Source: an uncultured Lachnospiraceae bacterium (GTDB taxonomy: Bacteria; Bacillota; Clostridia; Lachnospirales; Lachnospiraceae). Taken from it: 40,434 nucleotides of DNA. The stretch covers positions 1-40,434 of the forward strand of contig CANRGO010000011.1 in assembly GCA_947630125.1 (NCBI GenBank), in the 5' to 3' direction. How positions within the stretch are numbered: position 1 is the stretch's first letter; each line of letters opens with the position of its first letter. Shown one piece after another: positions 1-8,377 of this stretch. A program made the position numbers and the translations under genes. A model generated the notes under the pieces. That model made no database searches and was not told where the DNA came from. It worked only from the letters and a program-made list of their open reading frames with translations.

Positions 1-1479
1 TTGATTTAATTGTCCCTTGATCGCATTACGTACAAGGTATGCTTTTTCCAAAAATTCTTCTTTCGTAAACATTTTAGCCCATTGAAAAGGCGTAAATGGT
101 TTAGGAATAAAAAATGATGTTGAACTTACTATCTGAACTTTTCCATTTCTCTCTTCTTTTGGAATTGTATCATAATATAAAGCTGCAATTTCATTGGATA
201 AATCAGCGATTGCTGTAATATCCTCTTCTGTTTCACCTGGTAATCCAAGCATAAAATAAAGCTTCACTTTATTCCATCCACCTAAAAATGCTAACTTGGA
301 ACCATTTAAAATATCTTCTTTTGAAAGCCCCTTATTAATTACATCTCGCATTCTCTGACTACCTGCTTCTGGTGCAAACGTTAGGCTGGATTTTTTGATA
401 TCTTGAACCTTATTCATTACTTCAAGGGAAAATGCATCAATACGAAGAGATGGTAAGGAAATATTTATATTTCTGCTTTTACATTCTTCTACTAAAAAGC
501 TGATAAGTTCTTCTAATTTTGTATAATCACTACTACTAAGGGAGCTTAGTGAGATTTCTTCAAGTCCAGTATTCTCAAGCATTTTTAATGCTTTTTCCTT
601 TAAAAGATTCACATCGCGTTCTCTTACAGGTCGATAAATCTGCCCAGCCTGACAAAAACGACAGCCACGAATACAGCCTCTTTGTATTTCCATAACAACC
701 CTATCCTGGGTGATTTTTATAAATGGAACAATAGGTTTTTCTGGATAGGTAGCATTGCTTAAATCCATGACGATTTCTTTTTGAACTTTTGCAGGCACAG
801 CTGGGTGATTTGGTTTCATTTCTAATATGGTTTGATCTTCTTTATAGCTCACATTATAAAAGCACGGAACATACATTCCAGGTATTTGTGCCGCTTTTAA
901 AAGAAATGCCTGACGATTTTCACCAGATTTCTTCCACTCCTTATACTCATCCAAGAGTCTTCGATACATGGTTTCACCTTCTCCAATATAGAAAATATCA
1001 AAGAAATCAGCAATTGGTTCTGGATTGTAGGTACAAGGGCCACCACCTATGATAAATGGGTCTTTATCTTCTCTATCTTTTGAGAGCAAAGGAATTTTAG
1101 ACAGTTCTAGTACTTGCAATATATTGGTATAACACATTTCATACTGAATTGTGAAGCCTAAAAAATCAAAAGAATTTACAGTCTCTTGAGATTCCAATGC
1201 AAATAACGGTATCTCTTGTTCTCGCATGATTTTGTCTAAATCTACCCAGGGAGAGTAGACTCTCTCACACCAGGTATCTTCATAATTATTTAGCATGTCA
1301 TATAATATTTGAATTCCGAGGTGGCTCATTCCAATTTCATAAACATCTGGAAAGCACATACAAAACCGGACATCAATCGCATTTTTATCTTTCATAACTG
1401 AATTGATTTCTCCACCAATATATCTTGCCGGTTTTTCAATTGTCATAAGTATTTCATCTGTTAAAGCTAATTTTCTCAT
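1..1479 (-). CDS. Radical SAM protein, TIGR03960-like (3' end cut off by window)
   Basis: The reading frame is open from the ATG at 1479 to the window edge, giving 493 codons with no stop; the family is usually around 600 residues, so the C-terminus lies outside. The N-terminus (MRKLALTDEI) is followed by a domain of the type found in B12-binding radical SAM proteins, with IGGGPCTYNPEP near residues 144-155 and GEGE near 167. The radical SAM cluster motif CxxxCxxC is C269, C273 and C276, in the context QRGCIRGCRFCQAGQIYRP. Such enzymes bind a 4Fe-4S cluster and S-adenosylmethionine; the substrate of this subfamily is unknown to me. In Clostridia these genes commonly precede a TIGR03936 partner, rng and rplU, but that part is outside the window. 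The RBS is AAGGATG about 5 bases before the start. Confidence 0.85.
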   Translation of the reverse strand, partial: MRKLALTDEILMTIEKPARYIGGEINSVMKDKNAIDVRFCMCFPDVYEIGMSHLGIQILYDMLNNYEDTWCERVYSPWVDLDKIMREQEIPLFALESQETVNSFDFLGFTIQYEMCYTNILQVLELSKIPLLSKDREDKDPFIIGGGPCTYNPEPIADFFDIFYIGEGETMYRRLLDEYKEWKKSGENRQAFLLKAAQIPGMYVPCFYNVSYKEDQTILEMKPNHPAVPAKVQKEIVMDLSNATYPEKPIVPFIKITQDRVVMEIQRGCIRGCRFCQAGQIYRPVRERDVNLLKEKALKMLENTGLEEISLSSLSSSDYTKLEELISFLVEECKSRNINISLPSLRIDAFSLEVMNKVQDIKKSSLTFAPEAGSQRMRDVINKGLSKEDILNGSKLAFLGGWNKVKLYFMLGLPGETEEDITAIADLSNEIAALYYDTIPKEERNGKVQIVSSTSFFIPKPFTPFQWAKMFTKEEFLEKAYLVRNAIKGQLNQ

Positions 1480-1513
1480 CTGTTCATCCTTTTCTTTTTC
1501 CATGTTCTTAAGT

Positions 1514-1542
1514 AGTATAAGGGATATCATTTAAAAAATCAA
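1514..1542 (-). promoter_or_regulatory. Candidate sigma-A promoter of the radical SAM gene
   Basis: Read on the minus strand there is a -35 element TTGATT at 1537-1542, a 17-base spacer and a -10 element TATACT at 1514-1519, about 35 bases upstream of the ATG at 1479. It lies just beyond the his operon terminator, so the radical SAM gene probably starts its own transcript. Confidence 0.6.
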
Positions 1543-1548
1543 ATAAAC

Positions 1549-1575
1549 AAAAAAGAACTAGCGGTTTGCTAGTTC
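1549..1575 (-). terminator. Rho-independent terminator of the his operon
   Basis: On the minus strand GAACTAGC, loop AAACC, GCTAGTTC forms an 8-bp stem, followed by a run of six T. The TAG stop codon of hisIE (1558-1560) lies inside the 3' arm, so termination overlaps the end of the coding sequence. Confidence 0.85.
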
Positions 1576-2841
1576 TCTTGTAATGTCATCCCATGTAACA
1601 TTTTTTTCTACCATTAATACCATCATATGGTAAAGAAAATCAGAAATTTCATATTTTATTTCTTCTGGATTGGGATTTTTTGAAGCAATGATAATCTCCG
1701 TTGCTTCTTCACCCATTTTCTTTAAAATTTTATCCAAACCTTTATCAAATAAATAGTTTGTATAAGATCCTTCTTTTGGATTCGTCTTTCGATCTGCAAT
1801 CACATCATAAACTTTTTCAAATACCTGCAAAGGATTTAACTCTTTTGATTCACTTTCTACAATTTCAGTATAGAAACAACTGATATTACCTGTATGGCAG
1901 GCAGCTCCTGTTTGAGACACCTTTGCCAAAAGCGTATCATTATCACAATCTAAAGATAAACTTTTTACATATTGATAATGTCCACTCGTTTCACCTTTTA
2001 ACCACTGAGAGTTCCTGCTTCTACTATAATAGTTCATCTTTCCAGTTTTTAAAGTTTCTTCAAAGGCTTCACGATTCATATAAGCCATCATGAGCACTTC
2101 CTGGCTTTTATAATCCTGCACAATACAAGGAATTAACTGATCTGTATTTAATTTCAAATCTTCCCATGTTGCTGAGCAACTAAGTTTGTTATCAAAAACC
2201 TGTTTCTCCATACAAAAGTCACGCAAAGTTTTCAAGTCTTTCATATTTGCATTGATAACATCTCCACATAATCCATGAATTTGGTCAAAAGATAAATATT
2301 CCAGAATTTTATCTAAACTTAAATTTGGAGCCATCAAAATAATTGGCAGCGGAAAGTTATCAATTTTCTCTTTTATATTTTTTCTATTTAAAACAAGTAT
2401 TTCTGAAGCAAAGTTTTTTACTTCTTCAACATCATATGAAATTTCTTCACTACTATCCAGAGAAATCAAAATTTTATCTCTACCAAACTTTTGTGAAACT
2501 TCTTTTAAAATTGCTCGGTTTGATTCTTTTGAAAAATTTAAAATCGCTTTTTTGCAGCCTGCGTATAATATCTTTTTTACATCTTCCATTTTCTTAATAT
2601 GACCAGCACCAATTAAAGGAATTTGACAGTGTAGAGCCATTTCTTTTATTACCAGAAGATTCTCTTCTTTTTCTTCTTCTGTACTTGAAAGATTAAAAAC
2701 GATTATTTCATCCGGATTCTGCTCTTGGTAATGTAAAAGAAGATCTACCGGACTTACCTGTACAATGGTATCATCCTGAAAACCAGATACAGCGACTTTA
2801 TTTTTTATATAAATACAAGGTATAAATTTCTTTGCTTTCAT
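1558..2841 (-). CDS. hisI: HisIE (PR-AMP cyclohydrolase / PR-ATP pyrophosphatase) with a degenerate HisF-like N-terminal domain
   Basis: This 427-residue protein has three parts. Residues about 1-212 resemble the start of His[12 protein letters not shown] aligns with the HisF opening that carries catalytic Asp11, but residue 11 is Tyr. A Gly-rich IGAGHI near 77-82 and an Asp at 129 (matching HisF Asp130) remain. Residues about 225-325 are HisI, with DCDNDT at 298-303, CH at 315-316 and C322 as metal ligands. Residues about 335-427 are HisE, with MGEEATE at 376-382 and [12 protein letters not shown] at 398-409. HisE and HisI catalyse steps 2 and 3 of histidine synthesis. The usual HisIE is about 200-230 residues, so the extra domain doubles the protein. 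It is last in the operon, and its RBS is AAGGAG. The HisI and HisE activities are secure by motif; the role of the N-terminal domain is unknown. Confidence 0.92.
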   Translation of the reverse strand: MKAKKFIPCIYIKNKVAVSGFQDDTIVQVSPVDLLLHYQEQNPDEIIVFNLSSTEEEKEENLLVIKEMALHCQIPLIGAGHIKKMEDVKKILYAGCKKAILNFSKESNRAILKEVSQKFGRDKILISLDSSEEISYDVEEVKNFASEILVLNRKNIKEKIDNFPLPIILMAPNLSLDKILEYLSFDQIHGLCGDVINANMKDLKTLRDFCMEKQVFDNKLSCSATWEDLKLNTDQLIPCIVQDYKSQEVLMMAYMNREAFEETLKTGKMNYYSRSRNSQWLKGETSGHYQYVKSLSLDCDNDTLLAKVSQTGAACHTGNISCFYTEIVESESKELNPLQVFEKVYDVIADRKTNPKEGSYTNYLFDKGLDKILKKMGEEATEIIIASKNPNPEEIKYEISDFLYHMMVLMVEKNVTWDDITRELANR

Positions 2842-2851
2842 TTTGGTCTCC

Positions 2852-3439
2852 TTATAGACTTCCTTTTGTGCTCAAAACATCTTTGATACGGCTATCTTTT
2901 TGAATGGCTTCAGAAAGTGCTTTTGAGAAGGATTTAAATAATGCTTCTATGATATGATGATCATTTTCACCATGAAAAAGTTTGAAATGTAAATTCATAC
3001 CAGCACTATAAGAAATTGCATAAAAAAATTCTTTTACCAACTGGGTATCTAAATACCCAACTTTTTCAGTATGCAGGTTAACATCATAGAGAAAATAAGG
3101 ACGTCCGCATAAATCAACCGCCGATAAAACCAAGGCATCATCCATAGGTAGCATGCAGGAACCATAACGTTTTATTTGATTCTTATCACCTAATGCTTCT
3201 TTTATAGCCGTACCAAGTACAATTCCACAATCTTCAACGGTATGATGTCCATCTACATGTAGATCTCCAGAAATATGTATTTGCAAATCAAAAAAACCAT
3301 GCTTCGAAAACCCTTCTAACATATGATCTAAAAATCCAATTCCTGTATCTGCAGAACAAATACCCGTTCCATCTAAATTTAGTTGACATTTGATTTTCGT
3401 TTCTTTTGTGTTTCGTTCAATATTAGCTGTTCGATTCAT
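2852..3439 (-). CDS. hisB: Imidazoleglycerol-phosphate dehydratase HisB
   Basis: HisB dehydrates imidazole glycerol phosphate to imidazole acetol phosphate, step 6 of histidine synthesis, in the cytoplasm. The 195-residue length is normal for the monofunctional bacterial enzyme; there is no fused phosphatase. Visible family motifs are [17 protein letters not shown], the manganese-binding [11 protein letters not shown], and a second His-rich motif, [12 protein letters not shown], near the C-terminus. It lies between hisD (38-base gap) and hisIE (10-base gap) in the his operon. Its RBS is weak (GGGAAAAAG), so translation may be helped by coupling to hisD. Confidence 0.97.
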   Translation of the reverse strand: MNRTANIERNTKETKIKCQLNLDGTGICSADTGIGFLDHMLEGFSKHGFFDLQIHISGDLHVDGHHTVEDCGIVLGTAIKEALGDKNQIKRYGSCMLPMDDALVLSAVDLCGRPYFLYDVNLHTEKVGYLDTQLVKEFFYAISYSAGMNLHFKLFHGENDHHIIEALFKSFSKALSEAIQKDSRIKDVLSTKGSL

Positions 3440-3477
3440 CTTTTTCCCAATCTCATGCTTCTGGCATGTAATAAATA

Positions 3478-4770
3478 CTATTTTTCAAAACGTACCTGTA
3501 TCGAATTTGCATGCGCTGTTAAACCCTCTTTTTTTGCAAACAATTCGATATCCTGATGTACTTTTTCTAGGGCATCTTTTGAATAATATATAAGACTTGT
3601 CTTTTTCATAAAATCATCTACATTCAAAGGTGAAAAAAACTTAGCGGTTCCATTGGTTGGCAAAACATGATTCGGTCCCGCAAAATAATCGCCTAAGGGT
3701 TCACATGAATATTCGCCAAGAAAAATTGCACCTGCATGTTTCACTTTTGTCATAATTTCAAATGGATTTTTCGTTAAGATTTCTAAATGTTCTGATGCTA
3801 TTTCATTTGTCAAAGCAATTGCTTCCTCCATTGAATCAACAACCAAAAGAAATCCATACTGATTCAGAGATTTTTCAATAATTTCTTTTCTTTCCAATTT
3901 TTGTGTCATATTAATTATAAAAACAGCAACCTCATCTGCCAGTGTTTGACTGGTTGTTATTAAAATAGCAGAAGCCATTTCATCATGTTCTGCCTGACTT
4001 AATAAGTCTGCCGCAACATATTTGGGATTTGCTGTTTCATCTGCTAAAACTAAGATTTCACTAGGACCGGCTATTGAATCGATGGAAACATGCCCAAAAA
4101 CCGCTTTTTTTGCCAGTGCCACATAAATATTACCAGGTCCCGTAATTTTGTCTACTTTTTCAATGCTTTCTGTGCCAAATGCCAAAGCAGCAATCGCCTG
4201 AGCACCACCCACCTTAAATATTTCATCTGCACCTGCGATATCAGCTGCCACTAATGTCTCTGGTGTGACCGTTCCATCTTTAGAAGCTGGTGTGGTCATT
4301 ATAATTTTCGTTACACCAGCAACTTTAGCAGGTATGATATTCATGAGAACACTGGATGGATAAGCAGCTTTTCCACCTGGAACATAAACACCCGCTTTAT
4401 CAATGGCAGTCATTTTCTGCCCCAGGATGGTTCCATCTTCTTTTGCATCAAACCAGCTAAGTTTTACTTGTTTTTCATGAAATTGCTGAATTTTAAGAGC
4501 TGCATCTTTCATAATACGTATAAAATCTTCCTCAACTAGTGTATAAGCTTCTGCGATCTCTTCTTTGCTTACTTTTAAAGTATCTTTTGTAAGTAAGCAA
4601 CCATCAAATTTAGATGATAATTCAATTAACGCTTCATCTTTTTTTACTTTGACCAGCTCGATGATTTCTGCAACAGTTTTTTCATAGGAACCGTATTGGT
4701 TCGGGCTTCTTTGCATTAATTCTTTCAAAATCTCATTTTTATTCTGTTCTGATAATTTTATAGTTCTCAT
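3478..4770 (-). CDS. hisD: Histidinol dehydrogenase HisD
   Basis: HisD oxidises L-histidinol twice with NAD+ to give histidine, the last two steps of the pathway. The 430-residue length is typical. Recognisable blocks are DKAGVYVPGGKAAYPSSVLM, KITGPGNIYVALAKK, IAGPSEILVLAD, the zinc-site motif LLSQAEHDEMAS with its Gln and His, ASEHLEI, and GDYFAGPNHVLPT near the C-terminus. It starts 11 bases after hisG with RBS GAGGG and is followed by hisB. No key residue looks missing. Confidence 0.97.
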   Translation of the reverse strand: MRTIKLSEQNKNEILKELMQRSPNQYGSYEKTVAEIIELVKVKKDEALIELSSKFDGCLLTKDTLKVSKEEIAEAYTLVEEDFIRIMKDAALKIQQFHEKQVKLSWFDAKEDGTILGQKMTAIDKAGVYVPGGKAAYPSSVLMNIIPAKVAGVTKIIMTTPASKDGTVTPETLVAADIAGADEIFKVGGAQAIAALAFGTESIEKVDKITGPGNIYVALAKKAVFGHVSIDSIAGPSEILVLADETANPKYVAADLLSQAEHDEMASAILITTSQTLADEVAVFIINMTQKLERKEIIEKSLNQYGFLLVVDSMEEAIALTNEIASEHLEILTKNPFEIMTKVKHAGAIFLGEYSCEPLGDYFAGPNHVLPTNGTAKFFSPLNVDDFMKKTSLIYYSKDALEKVHQDIELFAKKEGLTAHANSIQVRFEK

Positions 4771-4781
4771 ACGCTATCCCT

Positions 4782-5426
4782 CTATATTAATTTCTGCAGG
4801 TCTTGAATTATTTTTTTTATGCGTTCAAATTCCATTTTCATACTTACCTGGTTCACAATCATTCTTGCTGAGATAGGACAAATTTCTTCCAAAACCTCCA
4901 GTCCATTTTCTCGTAACGTAGAACCTGTTTCCACTATATCAACAATAACATCAGCCAATCCAACAATAGGTCCAAGTTCCACTGAGCCATTTAACTTAAT
5001 GATATCAACCGTTTGATGTTTTTCATTGTAAAAATAATCTTTTGCTATTTTGGGATATTTCGTAGCAACACGTATCATTTCATGATGTTGCAGCAGTTCT
5101 TTGGCACTTTTTGGTCCACAAACACACATGCGGCATTTTCCAAAGCCCAGATCAAGAACTTCGTAGGCACTACGATTTTCCTCTAATATAGTATCTTTTC
5201 CAACAACACCGATATCTGCTGCTCCATATTCTACGTAGGTTGGAACATCTGGTCCTTTGGAAAGAAAGAATTTAAGTTTCAGTTCTTCATTTACAAAAAT
5301 CAATTTGCGTGAATCTTTATCTTTCATTTCTTCACAATAGATTCCAATTTGTTCTAATAATTCCAGCGTTTTATATGCAAGCCTTCCTTTTCCAAGAGCA
5401 AAGGTGATATATCTCATTTCTTCCAT
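4782..5426 (-). CDS. hisG: ATP phosphoribosyltransferase catalytic subunit, short form HisG
   Basis: HisG joins ATP and PRPP, the committed and usually feedback-inhibited step of histidine synthesis. At 214 residues it is the short (HisG-S) form, without the C-terminal regulatory domain of the ~290-residue long form. Motifs include FALGKGRL at the N-terminus, GAADIGVVGKDTI, the product-binding LNGSVELGPIVGLADVIVDIVETG, and the PRPP-loop residues in the last of these. Short HisG needs HisZ, which is encoded immediately upstream with a single-base gap. The start at 5426 has a strong RBS (GGAAGGG); a second ATG three codons later is possible. Confidence 0.97.
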   Translation of the reverse strand: MEEMRYITFALGKGRLAYKTLELLEQIGIYCEEMKDKDSRKLIFVNEELKLKFFLSKGPDVPTYVEYGAADIGVVGKDTILEENRSAYEVLDLGFGKCRMCVCGPKSAKELLQHHEMIRVATKYPKIAKDYFYNEKHQTVDIIKLNGSVELGPIVGLADVIVDIVETGSTLRENGLEVLEEICPISARMIVNQVSMKMEFERIKKIIQDLQKLI

Positions 5427-5427
5427 T

Positions 5428-6702
5428 TTATATCCCTTCCTTTCCAGCTGTAATAAGTTCTAAAAATTCTTCCTGTAAATAGGTGATAATTTCTTTCTTA
5501 TATTTCACGTATACTTTCATACCATCTTCTTGAAACCAGATAATATAAGGATGTCGGAAACTTTCTAAAAATGTTACATCAAAGCTCTCTTGTTCACATG
5601 GAATTAATTCTGTAGCTATTGAATTCTTTCGAATTTGATTTGCAAAATATAAGGAAGTTTTAAAACTTTCTTTGTCATAGAAAACTAAACAAGAAGCCTC
5701 TTCTACAGAAAAATCTATGTTTTGTCGGTTGATTGCATTTAGCAAATCATCAATTACAATCATAAACCCTATCGCTGGCGAAGATTTCCCAAAATGTCCA
5801 AGCAAATCATCGTATCTACCACCTTTTACAATTGCATCACCTACGCCGTAGGTATAAGCACGGAACATGACACCTGTATAATAATTATACTTGCTTAACA
5901 TTCCAAGGTCAAAACTGACATAAGATTCAACACCATAAGTAACAAGAACCTGATATAGTTCACTTAATCGTTCCAATGCTTTTAAAGATCTTGTATTAGA
6001 AACTAATTTACGAGCATCTTCTAATACCTGATGATTTCCAAATAAATCATTTATTTTTAAGATAATATGTTTATGATTCTCCGTAATATTTCTTGTTTTT
6101 AATATTTCCTGAACTCCAAAATAATTTTTCCCTGATATATAATCACGAAGTTGAACCTCCGTTTCTAAATCAAGTCCTACTTCTTCACAAATACCTCGAA
6201 AATAGTCCGCTTCTCCTATACTCACCTGAAAATCCTTTAAGCCAGTATTCTTCAAAGATTCTATAACAAGACTTATCATTTCCCCATCAGCTTCTACAGA
6301 GCCATCACCAATTAATTCCACGCCTGTCTGCGTAACTTCTTTTAATTTCCCCTGAAAACTCAAGGTATTGGTAAATGTATTTCCTTGATAGCAAAAGCGA
6401 AGGGTTTTCTGATCCTCTCTGCCATACTTAGCTGCGCAACGTGCAACGGAAGGTGTAAAATCTGGCCGAAGAACAAGGGTGTTTCCCTCTTGATCAGAAA
6501 ATTTGTATAAGTCTTTGGAAGATGTCGTTCCAATTTCTTTCGAAAAAACATCGAAATATTCAAAAGTTGGTGTTTGGATATCTTGATACCCATAAAGCTT
6601 CATGGTTTTATGTACCACTTTTTCCAATTTTAATTTTTTTGTATATTCTGTTCCATATATATCTCGTACACCTTCTGGTGTGTGCAATAACTTATTTTTC
6701 AA
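5428..6702 (-). CDS. hisZ: ATP phosphoribosyltransferase regulatory subunit HisZ
   Basis: HisZ is a catalytically inactive histidyl-tRNA synthetase paralogue that forms a hetero-octamer with short HisG, carries the histidine feedback site and is needed for activity. The 424-residue protein shows the class II synthetase fold: TPEGVRDI at the N-terminus, the motif 2-like region TLVLRPDFTPSVARCAA, and YYTGVMFRAYTYG and GGRYDDLLGHFG later on. The C-terminal anticodon-binding domain of a true HisRS is not evident, which, with its position before hisG, favours HisZ. The start is TTG at 6700-6702 with a strong RBS, GGAGGG, 7 bases upstream. It is the first gene of the operon. Confidence 0.94.
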   Translation of the reverse strand: MKNKLLHTPEGVRDIYGTEYTKKLKLEKVVHKTMKLYGYQDIQTPTFEYFDVFSKEIGTTSSKDLYKFSDQEGNTLVLRPDFTPSVARCAAKYGREDQKTLRFCYQGNTFTNTLSFQGKLKEVTQTGVELIGDGSVEADGEMISLVIESLKNTGLKDFQVSIGEADYFRGICEEVGLDLETEVQLRDYISGKNYFGVQEILKTRNITENHKHIILKINDLFGNHQVLEDARKLVSNTRSLKALERLSELYQVLVTYGVESYVSFDLGMLSKYNYYTGVMFRAYTYGVGDAIVKGGRYDDLLGHFGKSSPAIGFMIVIDDLLNAINRQNIDFSVEEASCLVFYDKESFKTSLYFANQIRKNSIATELIPCEQESFDVTFLESFRHPYIIWFQEDGMKVYVKYKKEIITYLQEEFLELITAGKEGI

Positions 6703-6718
6703 TTGATTTCCCTCCGAA

Positions 6719-6736
6719 ACTTTAGTGATTTAAAGT
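6719..6736 (-). promoter_or_regulatory. Small hairpin in the his operon leader, next to the hisZ RBS
   Basis: On the minus strand ACTTTA, a six-base loop and TAAAGT form a 6-bp AT-rich stem ending four bases before the GGAGGG ribosome-binding site of hisZ. The leader from the predicted start near 6768 is only about 66 bases, too short for a T-box. A regulatory role is speculative. Confidence 0.3.
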
Positions 6737-6774
6737 GCTAATTCGCTAACATGCTACCACGCGAAACTATTTGA

Positions 6775-6803
6775 AGTATATCGAAACCATAAGTGTTTGT
6801 CAA
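6775..6803 (-). promoter_or_regulatory. Sigma-A promoter of the his operon
   Basis: On the minus strand a consensus -35 TTGACA (6798-6803) is followed by a 17-base spacer and a near-consensus -10 TATACT (6775-6780). This is the strongest promoter match in the left part of the window. It begins only a few bases after the recU stop codon. Confidence 0.85.
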
Positions 6804-6810
6804 TCATAAA

Positions 6811-7344
6811 TTATGTGCGTTTTGTTAAGTCTAATTGCAATGGCTCTAAAAACGGAATTAATACTCCTTGCTTTTTTGGTAATAGATATTCTTCCTGAAG
6901 TTCATCAAAACGGAAGCTTTTTCTGCCACCTTTTTTTGCTCGTTCCCAAAAAAATTGAAGTTGCTCAAAATTAAGATAATAGCAAACATCTCTCGTTGTA
7001 AAATAAATTAGTAAAAAAGAAATACCACTTTGCTTTTCAAAATCGCTCATAAAATCCACCTGATGGGCATGTATATTTTGAAGACTAAAGGTATCTGACT
7101 TACATTCTTTTGCATCAAAACAAACTGGAACACCCTGAACAACCCCAATATAATCTACGGTACTTTTTGCATCAAAATATGCAAGGGTGATATGTCTGTT
7201 ATCTTTATCTATGCGAATAGGTGTTATAGGTGTCGGTACTTTTTGTATCAAACACAATTGATTATCACGATATTTTTCAATGGTTCGATTAATTAAATCT
7301 TCAAAAGATGAGCCTCTAAGTCCTCTTGAATTCCAGGTTGTCAT
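6811..7344 (-). CDS. recU: Holliday junction resolvase RecU
   Basis: RecU is the Firmicute Holliday-junction endonuclease that cuts four-way junctions made during recombination and replication repair, working with RuvAB. At 177 residues it is slightly shorter than the ~200-residue Bacillus protein. The nuclease core is visible as ESFE-like SSFEDLINRT (residues 12-21), VPTPI at 36-40, the catalytic STVDYIG with D64 and FDAKE with D77 and K79, and LQNIHAHQVDFM at 88-99, all conserved in the family. It follows the RluA gene by 13 bases and is the last gene of the run before the his promoter; no terminator is visible after it. Bacillus pairs recU with ponA; here it does not neighbour a PBP gene. 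Confidence 0.9.
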   Translation of the reverse strand: MTTWNSRGLRGSSFEDLINRTIEKYRDNQLCLIQKVPTPITPIRIDKDNRHITLAYFDAKSTVDYIGVVQGVPVCFDAKECKSDTFSLQNIHAHQVDFMSDFEKQSGISFLLIYFTTRDVCYYLNFEQLQFFWERAKKGGRKSFRFDELQEEYLLPKKQGVLIPFLEPLQLDLTKRT

Positions 7345-7357
7345 AAAATTCTCCTTT

Positions 7358-8362
7358 TTAAAGTTTTGAAAGCATTTCCATTTCTTTCGGAAGCTTTGCT
7401 TTGATTACAAGACTGGAAAGTTCTTGAAAAGGTTCCTCTAATTGGGGAAAGACAATGCGATAGGCATGGAGACATTGACTTTCAATTTGATAAAACTTTT
7501 TAGCCTCATCATTGATTGCTCTAATTCCATACTTATAATCACCAATAATTGGATGGGAAATGCTTGCAAGATGAGCACGAATCTGATGTGTTTTCCCTGT
7601 TATCAATTCGATTTCTAATAACGTTAACAAACCAATTTTTGTGCTATGAAAACTAACAGGCTTATAATAAGTCTCAATTTTGTCATAGTTTTCTTTCTCT
7701 TGCTCATTTACCTTTGTCAAAATATTTACTTTGTTACTTATTTCATCTTTTTTTAAAAATCCTTGCAATTTCACATTTCCCTGCACTTTACCAGGAACAA
7801 ATGCTAGATAAAACTTCTCCAATTCTCTTTCTTTTAACAACTTAGATAATAGCTGCGTGCCTTTTAAGGTTTTTCCAAATAATATAATTCCACTGGTATT
7901 TCGATCCAATCGGTTACAGACGGAGGGTACAAAAGACTCTAATATTTCTTCATTTATTTGCCCTGTATGAAGCAAATATCCAAGAAACCATTCATTTATG
8001 GATTCATCCTTCGATTCGGCTTTTTGCGATAAAATACCGCTTGGCTTATTCGCAATTAAAATGTCTTGATTTTCATAAAGAATTTCAACTTGGTTCATGC
8101 TTTGATATGCCTTTTCATAAGCATTTGTATTCTGGGTCTGTTTGGTTCGAAATTTTTCATAGGTTTCCACTGCTAAAAAAAATTGTACTTTATCAGAAAG
8201 GGTCAGCATTTCTGATCCTGTCGCCTTTCTCCCATTTAAAGTTATATTTTTTTTTCTTAGCATTTTATAAAGAAAACTACCAGGTGCTTCTGGTAGTATT
8301 TTATGTAAATATTTATCTAGTCTTTGACCTTCTTGATTTTCTCTGATTATCTGCTCAATCAT
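7358..8362 (-). CDS. RluA-family 23S rRNA pseudouridine synthase
   Basis: The enzyme isomerises specific uridines in rRNA to pseudouridine. An N-terminal S4-like RNA-binding domain (RLDKYLHKILPEAPGSFLYK) precedes the RluA catalytic domain, with ILIANKPSG and the signature CNRLDRNTSGIILFGKT, whose catalytic Asp is D153 with the start chosen here. GKTHQIRAHLASISHPIIGD follows near the C-terminus. I place the start at the ATG at 8362 because AAAGGGTGG lies 8 bases upstream; a GTG at 8374 would add four residues but has no good RBS. RluC/RluD-type members are similar, so the exact target uridines cannot be read from the sequence. Confidence 0.88.
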   Translation of the reverse strand: MIEQIIRENQEGQRLDKYLHKILPEAPGSFLYKMLRKKNITLNGRKATGSEMLTLSDKVQFFLAVETYEKFRTKQTQNTNAYEKAYQSMNQVEILYENQDILIANKPSGILSQKAESKDESINEWFLGYLLHTGQINEEILESFVPSVCNRLDRNTSGIILFGKTLKGTQLLSKLLKERELEKFYLAFVPGKVQGNVKLQGFLKKDEISNKVNILTKVNEQEKENYDKIETYYKPVSFHSTKIGLLTLLEIELITGKTHQIRAHLASISHPIIGDYKYGIRAINDEAKKFYQIESQCLHAYRIVFPQLEEPFQELSSLVIKAKLPKEMEMLSKL

Positions 8363-8377
8363 AGATATAACCACCCT

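Noticed and set aside
6703-6774. T-box or histidine attenuator in the his leader
   Set aside because: The leader is about 66 bases, with no terminator/antiterminator pair, no T-box sequence and no run of His codons.
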